NCBI GenBank assembly: GCA_963704835.1
Contig: CAVPHW010000013.1
Coordinates: 54,199-118,198 of the forward strand
DNA: 64,000 nucleotides
Reading direction: 5' to 3'
DNA from: GCA-2746605 sp963704835
Lineage (GTDB): Bacteria; Bacteroidota; Ignavibacteria; Ignavibacteriales; Melioribacteraceae
A program made the translations under genes and the position numbers. Below, piece after piece: positions 55,398 to 62,684 of the stretch. The notes beneath the pieces are model-generated. The model saw only the letters and a program-made list of their open reading frames with translations, was not told the origin of the DNA and searched no databases. Each line of letters starts with the position of its first letter. The first letter of the stretch is position 1.

Positions 55398-57623
55398 TTA
55401 TTTTTGATTTATAATTCCTATTGCTTTTTCTAAAACTGTATCTCTACCATCCTTAATACCATCAATAGTTTGGTTAACCTCAATATCAGGAATAATTCCA
55501 ATACGCTGAGTCTCAGTACCATCAGGGTAGTATACACCAATTCCTGAAATAGCAGTTTTTACATTACCGGGTAGAATTATATATGATAAATTGCCATCGG
55601 CACCAGCTGTTGTGCTACCAATTACTAATGCTTTTGGGGCAACTCTTAAAGCCATTGTTGTATATTCTGCCTGACTTTGTGTTGTTTCATTAATTAAAAT
55701 TATGACATTATTTTTATAATAGTCCTTATTTGACTTACCAACTTTTAAAGTTGGACCAAAATTAAATTCACCTGGTTTTAATAAACTACCTATAGTAAAT
55801 TTTACAAATTCAGTTGGTTCCGGCATAAGATATTTTCCCAGACTAAAGACAATAAAATCAGAAGGATAACATCTAAGGTCAACTATTAGACCGATTGTAT
55901 TAGACATTGTTTGCATAATCGTATCAATTTCGCCCTTAGCTAAACTTCCCGGATAAATGTAACCAATATTATTATCTAAAATTTTGTGGGATGCAATATT
56001 TGACTCTCTGAATAGATTAGAATCATAATTTAAACATTTAACTGTAATATCTGATTTGATTCCATTTTTTGATATGGTAACATTCAAGGAATCTTCATTT
56101 GTCCTTAACAGTTTTCTTGCCGCATCTCTATATTTGGTAGGGAGATTTGAAGCGGGACAATATTTAATTGTATTAGATATTATATTTTCTACAGATTCAT
56201 TATTTATACTTAAAATTTTGTCTCCAATTCTTAATTCCCCACGTAATGGTTTATCTAGAATTTCAGTAACTATAACATTTCCCTCTATAATTTTCACTTT
56301 AATTGGGGCCGAATTTAATCCCCAATAATTACTCAATATATTATCCTTTTGCCAAATATTTGCATGCGTATCGTGTATTGTTCCGATCAGCTCAAGTAGT
56401 GTAAGCTTATAACTTAGTTCGTCATCAGCCTCAATTATTTTAGGAATAAATTCTTTGAGAACGGTATCCCAATTATCATCAATTAAATGTCTGTAGGGGA
56501 AATAGTATTGAATAATATTCCAGTACCGAAATAAACCGATTAGTTTTAATCCATCATCATCAAACTTCATGCTTAGATATGGGTTTTCGTTTTCAAATAT
56601 TGGATTTCCAACATTTTGAGCTAAAGAAATATAATAGTGCTCTTCAATTCTATTGGAATTCGAAACCTGGATCAATGAATTACTTAGATTTTCACCAAAA
56701 ACGTTTTTTCTTTTTATCCAATCAATATCAAAATTAAGTTTTATATTTTCATTTTCTAGAGAAGTTGAATTATGAGTAATTTCACCTAATTTATTAACTA
56801 GATCAAGTAAAATTGAGTTTATTTTTTCAGGCTCATTTTTGTTAATAATTTTAGGGATTATTCTAAGAAGCTCATAATCCCAATTGAAATTACCCTTTGC
56901 AATTTCCGGATGATAATATTTTAGAAATCCCCAAACTTTTCCAGTTTTATAAAGATTATCAACTTGCCATTCTTGAAGATCTTCAACCACAATATCAGAG
57001 CCGGAATCAAACTCTTTATCGAGTTCTGCTTTTTTAGGTTCTATAACAACCTGAGTAATATCTCTATCATCTAGTAAAATCTCAAATTTATCAAACCATG
57101 CTTTTCCAGTTCCAGTTAATAATCCACCAACAAAAATCTTTTTAGCTTCTTTCGAAAATGGGAAAGTGATTTTATACTGTTTCCAATCGTTGGTACCGTG
57201 AATGTTTTGGTTCTGCATATTATCAAAAGCAATCATCTTTTCAATACCGTCAATTCTCATAAATATTCCCGTAAAACCTTCTTGAACATTTTTTGTTTTC
57301 ATGAAACCAGTAAGTGTGATATTTTGTGCAGAATAGTTCGCTTGTAATTGATAGACAATGATTCCAAATGACTTTTTTGATACATTTGGAGATGAACTAA
57401 TGGAGATAGAGTTTTTCCCCGAATAAGCAATTGAAGAATCAACATTAAGCAAGTAATCAGAAGAACCCCACTTATTCCAATTTTCGGGTAATTCATCAAT
57501 ATCATGAGTTTGTTCAAAATCTAAATTATATCTACTACTAGATTCTTGCGCTTTAAAATCAACATTACATAATTGGAACAAAAATAAAAATGATAGAATA
57601 ATCTTTAAATTTTTCATATTCAC
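55398..57623 (-). CDS. S41-family (tail-specific/C-terminal processing) peptidase
   Basis: This 741-residue exported protein has a signal peptide (about 1-25). A carbohydrate-binding-like beta-sandwich (about 30-190; FEQTHDIDELPENWNKWG) comes first, then a helical region, a PDZ-like domain (about 440-530; GELRIGDKILSINNESV) and the S41 catalytic domain. The catalytic Ser lies in ETTQSQAEYTTMALRVAP and the oxyanion region in GSTTAGADGN; the conserved IGYIYPG strand is also present. It degrades or processes periplasmic peptides; the target is unknown. This large gene fills the cassette between attC sites E and D by itself, near the upper size limit for cassettes. Confidence 0.9.
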   Translation of the reverse strand: MNMKNLKIILSFLFLFQLCNVDFKAQESSSRYNLDFEQTHDIDELPENWNKWGSSDYLLNVDSSIAYSGKNSISISSSPNVSKKSFGIIVYQLQANYSAQNITLTGFMKTKNVQEGFTGIFMRIDGIEKMIAFDNMQNQNIHGTNDWKQYKITFPFSKEAKKIFVGGLLTGTGKAWFDKFEILLDDRDITQVVIEPKKAELDKEFDSGSDIVVEDLQEWQVDNLYKTGKVWGFLKYYHPEIAKGNFNWDYELLRIIPKIINKNEPEKINSILLDLVNKLGEITHNSTSLENENIKLNFDIDWIKRKNVFGENLSNSLIQVSNSNRIEEHYYISLAQNVGNPIFENENPYLSMKFDDDGLKLIGLFRYWNIIQYYFPYRHLIDDNWDTVLKEFIPKIIEADDELSYKLTLLELIGTIHDTHANIWQKDNILSNYWGLNSAPIKVKIIEGNVIVTEILDKPLRGELRIGDKILSINNESVENIISNTIKYCPASNLPTKYRDAARKLLRTNEDSLNVTISKNGIKSDITVKCLNYDSNLFRESNIASHKILDNNIGYIYPGSLAKGEIDTIMQTMSNTIGLIVDLRCYPSDFIVFSLGKYLMPEPTEFVKFTIGSLLKPGEFNFGPTLKVGKSNKDYYKNNVIILINETTQSQAEYTTMALRVAPKALVIGSTTAGADGNLSYIILPGNVKTAISGIGVYYPDGTETQRIGIIPDIEVNQTIDGIKDGRDTVLEKAIGIINQK

Positions 57624-57640
57624 CTTATATTTTTTAAAAG

Positions 57641-57693
57641 GTATAACAGTTTACCTGTACCTCTTATATTTAGTTTGGAGCGGCTTGTTCAGT
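57641..57693 (-). other. attC site E
   Basis: Minus reading CTGAAC-AAGCCGCTCC ... GGTAAACT-GTTATAC, about 53 bases. The left end 'AACAAGCCGCTC' is the usual left-hand simple site of many known attC sites. Confidence 0.65.
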
Positions 57694-57703
57694 GTTAATA
57701 GCG

Positions 57704-58006
57704 TTAAATTTGATCTATTAAATTATCTTTGTCTAATATTTTATGCTCCTCAAATACAGTTAAAATATCAATAGAGTTTTTCTTGATTAGATAAACAATT
57801 CTATAATTTTTATGTAATATTTCCCTTATCTGGTCAATCGATAGTTCTGGAACTATTCTACCTTTATTCGGAAAATCAATTAAGGTTTCTTCTAGTGAAA
57901 TGAGTTTGTCTGTGAATTTGATGGCGGCATTAGGATTATCCAGAGAAATAAAATCTTCAATTTCTTGAATATTTAGGAGAGATTCTTTTGTCCAATAAAT
58001 TTTTAT
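57704..58006 (-). CDS. RelE/ParE-family toxin with non-standard start
   Basis: The frame from 58006 to the TAA at 57704 encodes about 100 residues: IYWTKESLLNIQEIEDFIS, AAIKFTDKLISLEETL, FPNKGRIVPELS and REILHKNYRIVYLI. This is the ParE/RelE fold with the C-terminal YRIVY strand. It follows the Phd-like antitoxin with the overlap ATAA, exactly where ATGA would be expected, but the start codon reads ATA. No ATG, GTG or TTG precedes it in frame. Either ATA/ATT is used weakly, or a mutation has silenced the toxin. It was absent from simple ATG-based gene calls for that reason. Confidence 0.8.
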   Translation of the reverse strand: MKIYWTKESLLNIQEIEDFISLDNPNAAIKFTDKLISLEETLIDFPNKGRIVPELSIDQIREILHKNYRIVYLIKKNSIDILTVFEEHKILDKDNLIDQI

Positions 58007-58293
58007 AGCGATTTTGCAACTCTAAGTTTTTTTAATTCTGTTCTTAATTGAGAAGTTGTTAAAACCTCAGCTTTTTCTGAATTTGTTAAACCTCTCGAAA
58101 TAGAATCTATAAATAATTTAGTTTCTCTTAGCTCATCAAATTCTTTTGGTGAAATTAAAACACCAGCTGGTTTCCCATTTTGAGTAATGATAAGTGATTT
58201 TTTATGAACTTGTATTTCTTTAAGATATTTTGCCAAACTAGATTTGAATTGAACAACTGGTATTATATCGTTTGATACAGAAATATTCTTCAT
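58003..58293 (-). CDS. Phd/YefM-family antitoxin
   Basis: This 96-residue protein has the Phd pattern: an N-terminal DNA-binding part IIPVVQFKSSLAKYLKEIQVHKKSLIITQNGKPAGVLISPKEFDEL, then a flexible C-terminal tail (ISRGLTNSEKAEVLTTSQLRTELKKLR) that would cover the toxin. It overlaps the ParE-like toxin by 4 bases. It starts 78 bases from attC site F. Cassette-borne toxin-antitoxin pairs are thought to stabilise arrays (known for Vibrio superintegrons). Confidence 0.9.
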   Translation of the reverse strand: MKNISVSNDIIPVVQFKSSLAKYLKEIQVHKKSLIITQNGKPAGVLISPKEFDELRETKLFIDSISRGLTNSEKAEVLTTSQLRTELKKLRVAKSL

Positions 58294-58370
58294 TTTTATA
58301 CCTTTCTATTAAGTCTAAATAACTGACTTAATTTAGCTCTATATTAAGTCTTGTGCAATATTTGTTTTAC

Positions 58371-58424
58371 ACCTAACGGTGTTGCCTGACCAGCTTCTCT
58401 TTAGCGGGATGCGGCTGGTTATAT
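58371..58424 (-). other. attC site F
   Basis: Minus reading ATATAAC-CAGCCGC ... AGGCAACACC-GTTAGGT, 54 bases. 1R matches GTTRRRY exactly. ACCAGC (58389-58394) and GCTGGT (58414-58419) pair perfectly as the inner arm. It is the best complete site in the window. Confidence 0.75.
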
Positions 58425-58440
58425 TGCCTCTATATTTTAT

Positions 58441-58469
58441 TTGACATTATCATAATTATGATATATTAT
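58441..58469 (+). promoter_or_regulatory. Promoter and palindromic operator of the plus-strand TA cassette
   Basis: TTGACA (58441-58446), 17-base spacer, TATTAT (58464-58469). The spacer contains a perfect 14-bp palindrome, ATCATAATTATGAT (58449-58462), a likely binding site for antitoxin autoregulation. AAAGGAG (58481-58487) then precedes ATG 58493. Confidence 0.7.
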
Positions 58470-58492
58470 TGATATATACAAAAGGAGTTACA

Positions 58493-58765
58493 ATGCCAAT
58501 TATAAAACCAATATCTGATCTTAGAAATAAATCCAATGAAATCTCAGAATTAGCTCACAATGCAAATGAACCAATATTTATTACTAAAAATGGTGAAGGA
58601 GATATGGTTGTGATGTCAATGAATCATTATTCCAATCTCCAGTTGAAACTTGATCTACTTTCAAAACTTTCAGTTGCACAGAATCAAAAAGCTGAAGGTG
58701 AAAAAGGCATAACACTTAACCAAGTTATGACAAATATTAGGAAAACCATAAATGCCGAAATCTAA
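58493..58765 (+). CDS. Phd/YefM-family antitoxin, reverse-oriented cassette
   Basis: This 90-residue protein starts at MPIIKPISDLRNKSNEISELA, which has an ideal ribosome-binding site (AAAGGAG). An upstream ATG at 58469 overlaps the -10 box and is rejected. The sequence NEPIFITKNGEGDMVVMSMNHYSNLQ is the typical YefM core, followed by a helical C-terminal tail. It overlaps the toxin gene by 14 bases. The pair reads against all other cassette genes but carries its own promoter and operator, as many integron TA cassettes do. Confidence 0.92.
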   Translation: MPIIKPISDLRNKSNEISELAHNANEPIFITKNGEGDMVVMSMNHYSNLQLKLDLLSKLSVAQNQKAEGEKGITLNQVMTNIRKTINAEI

Positions 58766-59060
58766 TTTTAAAATTCGATTACTTAAAATAGCTGAAGAAG
58801 ATTTCACTGAAATTGTTTCTTACATTGCAGCTGATAATATTAAAGCAGCTAACTCACTCGCTGACAAAATTGAAAAGAACTTAGAATTATTATCTAAAAA
58901 CCCAAAATTGGGAAGAATCCCAAGAGATGAAGAAATCAGAAATCTTGGATACAGATACATAATTATTCAAAACTATATCATTTTCTATACTATTGACGAC
59001 AAAACAATTCTTGTTCACAGAATCCTTCATAGTGCACGAAATTATAAATCCTTACTCTAA
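58752..59060 (+). CDS. RelE/ParE-family toxin
   Basis: This 102-residue toxin shows FKIRLLKIAEEDFTEIVSYIAADN, AANSLADKIEKNLELL, NPKLGRIPRDEEIRNLGYRYIIIQNYIIFYTID and a last strand VHRILHSARNYKSLL. The R-x-L-x-x-R-x-Y ending (RILHSARNY) is the ParE/RelE hallmark. ParE members inhibit gyrase and RelE members cut mRNA; the two cannot be separated here. It is coupled to the antitoxin by a 14-base overlap and ends 12 bases before attC site G. Confidence 0.92.
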   Translation: MPKSNFKIRLLKIAEEDFTEIVSYIAADNIKAANSLADKIEKNLELLSKNPKLGRIPRDEEIRNLGYRYIIIQNYIIFYTIDDKTILVHRILHSARNYKSLL

Positions 59061-59072
59061 ATTTTTTCAGCT

Positions 59073-59112
59073 ATATAACGGCGTGTTATGTTAAAACAAA
59101 AGCCGAAAATAA
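59073..59112 (-). other. attC site G
   Basis: Minus reading TTTTAAC-ATAACACGCC-GTTATAT. It is of the same subtype as sites B and I. The left half is blurred next to the IS256 remnant. Confidence 0.5.
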
Positions 59113-59153
59113 AGAGTCTGTAAAATAATTTGTGTAAATGGATTTTATGATCA

Positions 59154-59403
59154 TTAAACTTCCTGAAATCTATCATTAAAATAAATAGAAAAATTAGAAA
59201 GAATAAGCGCCCAATTTTGAATAGGCATAGTCCATTTTTTAGACAAATCTCTGTAAGCTAAGTATAACATTTTTTTAAGAGCATCGTCATTAGGAAAGAG
59301 AGCACGATTTTTAGTTACTTTTCTGAACTGACGATGAACAGCTTCAACCGCATTGGTAGTATAAATTACAGTTTTAGCCTCTTGTGGATACTTGAAAAAT
59401 CTT
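59154..59403 (-). pseudogene. IS256-family (mutator-type) transposase, C-terminal remnant
   Basis: About 82 codons are open on the minus strand: FFKYPQEAKTVIYTTNAVEA, HRQFRKVTKNRALFPNDDA, LKKMLYLAYRDLSKKWTM, PIQNWALILSNFSIYF. This is the conserved C-terminal tail of IS256 transposases, which follows the catalytic Glu region. The N-terminal 300 or so residues with the DDE triad are missing. The remnant joins directly to the broken amidohydrolase gene at about 59404, so a past insertion and deletion removed both the hydrolase's end and most of the element. Confidence 0.85.
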
Positions 59404-59404
59404 A

Positions 59405-60208
59405 AAATATACTTTCAAATTTTTTATATCATATACTATGCTCCATTTAGTAAAATGCCCTTGCGCTACTGACTTTAATATATTGAACGAATAAGAAATA
59501 TCATCTTTCACATCATTTTTAGAATAATTATCAATCATACTTGCCGCAGTACAAAAATTATAAAGCGATCTGTTATAAGTTGTATTTGCTTTTGTCTTGA
59601 AACCAGAAATTGATTCATTGTATGGACTGTTCGCCAATACCGTGATTGGGAGAGTTCGTCTCCTTTTTTAACAATCATAATACCGTGTAATGAATTCTAA
59701 TAACAGCACTATTTCCGAATTTGTCACAGATAAGAAAATGAAACTTTGAATTCCTATCTACTATTCTTATTACTTTATCAGTGCTTATCACTTCTTGAAT
59801 GGTTGAACAATTATCAAGCTGATATTGTATCCACTGGCAGGCAGAAATTGAATTTCGATTATCTTTTGAGGGATATTGAGTGCCCGGTAATGACATTTGT
59901 TCAATAACCAAACCAGTTTCATTCATTCCTCCATAAGGAAGATCTCTGCCCACTTGATTAAATGTTATGCTTCCATATTTTGAAATCCACTTTGCAGGAT
60001 TTTCCAATGAATCCATAAGTGCGGTCTTTTCAACATTTCGCTTGTTGGTCATAAATAAACCAATTCCAATATGCCAGTCTAAGTTATGCCCCAATAATAA
60101 ACTATTGTTATTTTTCAAAACAAACGATGTACAAGGAAATACAATAGAAGAATTAAACGAGAGAGTTATCCCAATAATTAATAGGAGTAATTTTTTTTTC
60201 ATATTCAA
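59405..60208 (-). pseudogene. Linear amide C-N hydrolase (choloylglycine hydrolase family), broken
   Basis: The gene opens with a signal peptide and the Ntn nucleophile at the cleavage point: ...NSSIVFPCTSFVLKNNNSLL, then GHNLDW, GRDLPYGGMNETGLVIEQM and YPSKDNRNSISACQWIQYQL, as in penicillin acylase/bile-salt-hydrolase-like proteins. The first frame ends at 59675 (177 residues). The sequence then needs two shifts, through IVKKGDEL into LPITVLANSPYNESISGF (59640-59690), and continues with FCTAASMIDNYS and QGHFTKWSIVYDIKNLKVYF. At about 59404 it runs into an IS256 remnant, losing the last 80 or so residues. It is inactive as read. Confidence 0.85.
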
Positions 60209-60228
60209 TATATCTCCAATTTAGATAA

Positions 60229-60272
60229 GCATATAACTCTGCTATTCGGCTACGCGGCTTTTTGCGTTGTCT
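60229..60272 (-). other. attC site H
   Basis: Minus reading AGACAAC-GCAAAAAGCCGCG ... GCAGA-GTTATATGC, 44 bases. It sits between the stop of the methyltransferase (60286) and the start of the hydrolase (60208). Confidence 0.6.
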
Positions 60273-60285
60273 GAAATAGTTGGCT

Positions 60286-60936
60286 CTACATATCTCTAAG
60301 GAAGCCCTCAACAACTGTGTGCTTACCAACTCTATAATAGTTAGCTTCAAAACCATTTCGCAATAGTAGTTTTTTCATGGCAGAATTATCTTGCCAACTC
60401 TCATATCTTCCAGTTATGAATGGGAAAATAATTCCAAAATATTTCAAAGAATAACCATTTAATAGTATATAAACAACATAAACTAAACGCTTTATGTTTA
60501 GTCGTGAGTTTATTGCTTCTTTAAGATACTTGTTAGCCATAGTTTTGTCATGTAACGTCAGCCATACTCTCCCATCATTCTTTAAAACACGTTTTATTTC
60601 TTTTATTACTTTAGGAATATTTGTATATGGCAAAGCTACTCGGCTAAATACAAGATTGAAGGTATTCGAAGGCATTGGTACTCGGTTTGCGTCAGCACAA
60701 ATAAATTGGATTTTATCTCCATAATTTTTCATCCCATATGCAATTGCATCTTGATCAATATCAATTCCGATACAAATCCTATTAGTACAATTTAACGCAA
60801 TAAATGCTTGACCAACACCACAGCCTATATCCAAAATGGTTTCATCCGAATCCAAAATATTAGGTAAAATTCTTCGATCATCATTGGGGTTCAACGCGAT
60901 TTCTAATTCTCTCAGGTGGTACTCAATACTTCCCAT
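60286..60936 (-). CDS. SAM-dependent methyltransferase
   Basis: This 216-residue class I methyltransferase has motif I ILDIGCGVGQAF (about residues 35-46), the acidic residue after strand 2 in CIGIDIDQDAI, motif CADANRVPMPSNTFNLVFS and the post-motif LKNDGRVWLTL. The layout is the UbiE/Methyltransf_11 type acting on small molecules. AAGGAG precedes the ATG, and attC site I lies 23 bases upstream. The substrate is unknown; antibiotic or lipid methylation cannot be told apart from sequence. Confidence 0.9.
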   Translation of the reverse strand: MGSIEYHLRELEIALNPNDDRRILPNILDSDETILDIGCGVGQAFIALNCTNRICIGIDIDQDAIAYGMKNYGDKIQFICADANRVPMPSNTFNLVFSRVALPYTNIPKVIKEIKRVLKNDGRVWLTLHDKTMANKYLKEAINSRLNIKRLVYVVYILLNGYSLKYFGIIFPFITGRYESWQDNSAMKKLLLRNGFEANYYRVGKHTVVEGFLRDM

Positions 60937-60958
60937 GTGGAACTCCTTTTTTTAATGA

Positions 60959-61001
60959 GCATAACGGGGTCTTATGTTAAGACACAACCATTAAGTTAGT
61001 T
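60959..61001 (-). other. attC site I
   Basis: Minus reading AACTAAC ... GTCTTAACATAAGACCCC-GTTATGC, 43 bases, with the internal palindrome GTCTTA-ACA-TAAGAC. Confidence 0.55.
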
Positions 61002-61047
61002 CTCTTTAATTTTAATTTAGAAAAAATAACATACTTTTGTTCGCTTT

Positions 61048-61157
61048 CTATACCCGTTTTCGTTTCTCTACAATTCTGTGGTTCTTTTCAAAATTTATAT
61101 CCTTTACTCTTAATTGCAGACCTTCACCATCACCAAAAATGACAACGGCATTCAGAT
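61048..61157 (-). pseudogene. 3' remnant of a cassette gene cut by the IS element
   Basis: The minus-strand frame ending at TAG 61048 encodes HLNAVVIFGDGEGLQLRVKD followed by INFEKNHRIVEKRKRV, protein-like sequence with no start codon. A stop lies just upstream, at the IS left end. The 5' part is not found on the other side of the IS, so it was lost. The family is not recognised. Confidence 0.55.
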
Positions 61158-61221
61158 GTTATGTTAAAAAGTCTCAATATTTGTTATACTCAATTGTCAA
61201 TAAAATAAAAGGAGACTTAAA

Positions 61222-62286
61222 ATGACATCACCTAATTTTAAGAACGTAAATTTCTTCGTTGGTATTGATACTCATCTAAATAACTGGTCTGTAACTATTA
61301 GATCTGCTGGCATACATCTTAAAACCTTCTCTATGAACCCTTCTGCAATTGAACTTCATACTTACCTAAACAAACATTATCCGTATGGATCATTTAAGGT
61401 AGCCTATGAAGCTGGTTTTGCCGGTTTCTCTCCTCACCGTAAATTCAAAGAACTTGGTATCGATTGTATTGTTGTTAATCCAGCCGATATTCCTACAACT
61501 AATAAAGAAAAATCTATAAAAAGAGATCCAGTTGATTCTCGTAAACTTGCTCGTGAATTTGAGAATGGCTCTCTTAAAGCTATATATATTCCAGAAATTA
61601 ATTCTGAAGAACTTCGCTCACTTATGCGTCTTCGTTTTAGGCATGTGCAAACACAAACAAGAATAAAAAATAGAATTAAAGGACTACTCCATAACTACGG
61701 CATTTCTATCCCAACTCAATACTCAAGAAACTCCCGCTGGTCTTATAACTTTATCGCTTGGCTTGAACAACTTGACCTTAATTCCTCTGCCGGTTCTTAT
61801 GTTCTCAATAACTTAGTTGATCAATTAAAAGAAACTAGAGAGCATCTTAAAAATGTTCTTCGGCAACTTAGAATGGAAGCTAAAAATGATAATATTGCTC
61901 CTATCATTACTGCCCTTTGTTCTGTTCCCGGTGTTGCTTTCATCAATGCTATGACTCTCTATACCGAAATAATTGATATTAACAGATTCCCAAACTTTGA
62001 CCATCTTGCCTCTTTTGTCGGACTTGTGCCTTCTACTTATGCTTCTGATGAAACTGAATATTCCCGAGGTATTTCTTTTCGTCACAATAAATTTCTTCGC
62101 CCTCTTATCATTGAAGCCGCTTGGACTGCTGTTAGAAAAGATCCGGCTATGACTCACAAGTATTACCAACTTTGCAAGAAAATGTCTAAACAAAGAGCAA
62201 TTATTAGGGTAGCTAAAAAACTCCTCAGCAGAGTTAAACATGTTTGGGAAAAACAAGAAGAATATAAATTTTCACTTGTTGCTTAA
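61222..62286 (+). CDS. IS110/IS1111-family DEDD transposase
   Basis: This 354-residue transposase has an N-terminal RuvC-like DEDD domain (FVGIDTHLNNWSVTI with Asp16; YEAGFAGFSPHRKF; KRDPVDSRKLARE). The C-terminal Tnp_20 domain (from about 235) contains ALCSVPGVAFINAMTLYTEI, FASFVGLVPS-like HLASFVGLVPSTYASDE and NKFLRPLIIEAAW, including the catalytic-serine region. Length is standard and the frame is complete, so the element may be active. AAAGGAGAC precedes the ATG. Such enzymes act with a structured RNA that picks target and donor sequences. Confidence 0.95.
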   Translation: MTSPNFKNVNFFVGIDTHLNNWSVTIRSAGIHLKTFSMNPSAIELHTYLNKHYPYGSFKVAYEAGFAGFSPHRKFKELGIDCIVVNPADIPTTNKEKSIKRDPVDSRKLAREFENGSLKAIYIPEINSEELRSLMRLRFRHVQTQTRIKNRIKGLLHNYGISIPTQYSRNSRWSYNFIAWLEQLDLNSSAGSYVLNNLVDQLKETREHLKNVLRQLRMEAKNDNIAPIITALCSVPGVAFINAMTLYTEIIDINRFPNFDHLASFVGLVPSTYASDETEYSRGISFRHNKFLRPLIIEAAWTAVRKDPAMTHKYYQLCKKMSKQRAIIRVAKKLLSRVKHVWEKQEEYKFSLVA

Positions 62287-62378
62287 CTGATTTGAAGTCA
62301 GATGAACTTAATTAGTATCAATACATCAAAGAACAAATATAAGGTAATACATAGATCTAATAGAATCTAATTTACATA

Positions 62379-62500
62379 GGCGAGGACTGTTTGCTCAAGC
62401 CTGCTCACTTACGGGTTTACCTTCCTTTGGGAGGCTTTTTATCCCAACAATCTACTTTGTAGTTGTATAAGTGAGTTCTTGTTCAGATTACAGCCTCGCC
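62379..62500 (+). ncRNA. Predicted bridge/seeker RNA of the IS1111-type element
   Basis: This 122-base segment in the 3' non-coding end folds strongly. Outer stem: GGCGAGG (62379-62385) with CCTCGCC (62494-62500), continued by CTGT/ACAG (62387-62390 / 62490-62493). Second stem: CTCACTTA (62404-62411) with TAAGTGAG (62468-62475). Two hairpins lie inside it: CCTTCC-TTT-GGGAGG (62420-62434, one G-U) and ACAA-CTAC-TTT-GTAG-TTGT (62447-62466, one bulge). In the IS1111 group the guide RNA is known to come from the 3' non-coding end, which matches this position. The guide loops were not aligned to targets here. Confidence 0.72.
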
Positions 62501-62633
62501 ATAATTTAATTTGAAAGACATTCTGCAGTGCCGTTTTTATCGGCAACTGTTAATAACAGATTGATTCTATTTTCTATTAAAATATTTTTATGATTTAATG
62601 CAACTTATTTTTATATCGCCCACTTGACTTTTT

Positions 62634-62661
62634 ACATAACGGCTTGAGCGGCTGGTTATGC
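62634..62661 (-). other. attC site J, occupied by the IS element
   Basis: Minus reading GCATAAC-CAGCCGCTCAAGCC-GTTATGT, then the IS end. The left part matches site F. It follows the gene at 62685 by 23 bases. Confidence 0.55.
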
Positions 62662-62684
62662 ACTTACTTTATTTAACTAATTGA

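Larger units (their letters stand above)
61158..62640 (+). mobile_element. IS110-family (IS1111 group) insertion sequence in an attC site
   Basis: An element of about 1.48 kb encodes one DEDD transposase (61222-62286) and has a long 3' non-coding segment. GTTATGTTAAAAAGTC (61158-61173) on the left mirrors GACTTTTTACATAAC (62626-62640) on the right, with AAAAAGTC as the likely element-internal inverted end. The right flank is attC site J, so the element entered at or next to the GTTATGT core. IS1111-type elements that target attC sites are known from Proteobacteria (the IS1111-attC group). Confidence 0.8.

Noticed and set aside
58469..58492. Upstream ATG for the plus-strand antitoxin
   Set aside because: It overlaps the -10 box and has no ribosome-binding site; the ATG at 58493 has AAAGGAG at the right distance.
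61037..61225. Plus-strand 62-residue open frame ahead of the transposase
   Set aside because: It crosses the left end of the IS element and overlaps the coding-like remnant on the other strand. It has no family pattern.
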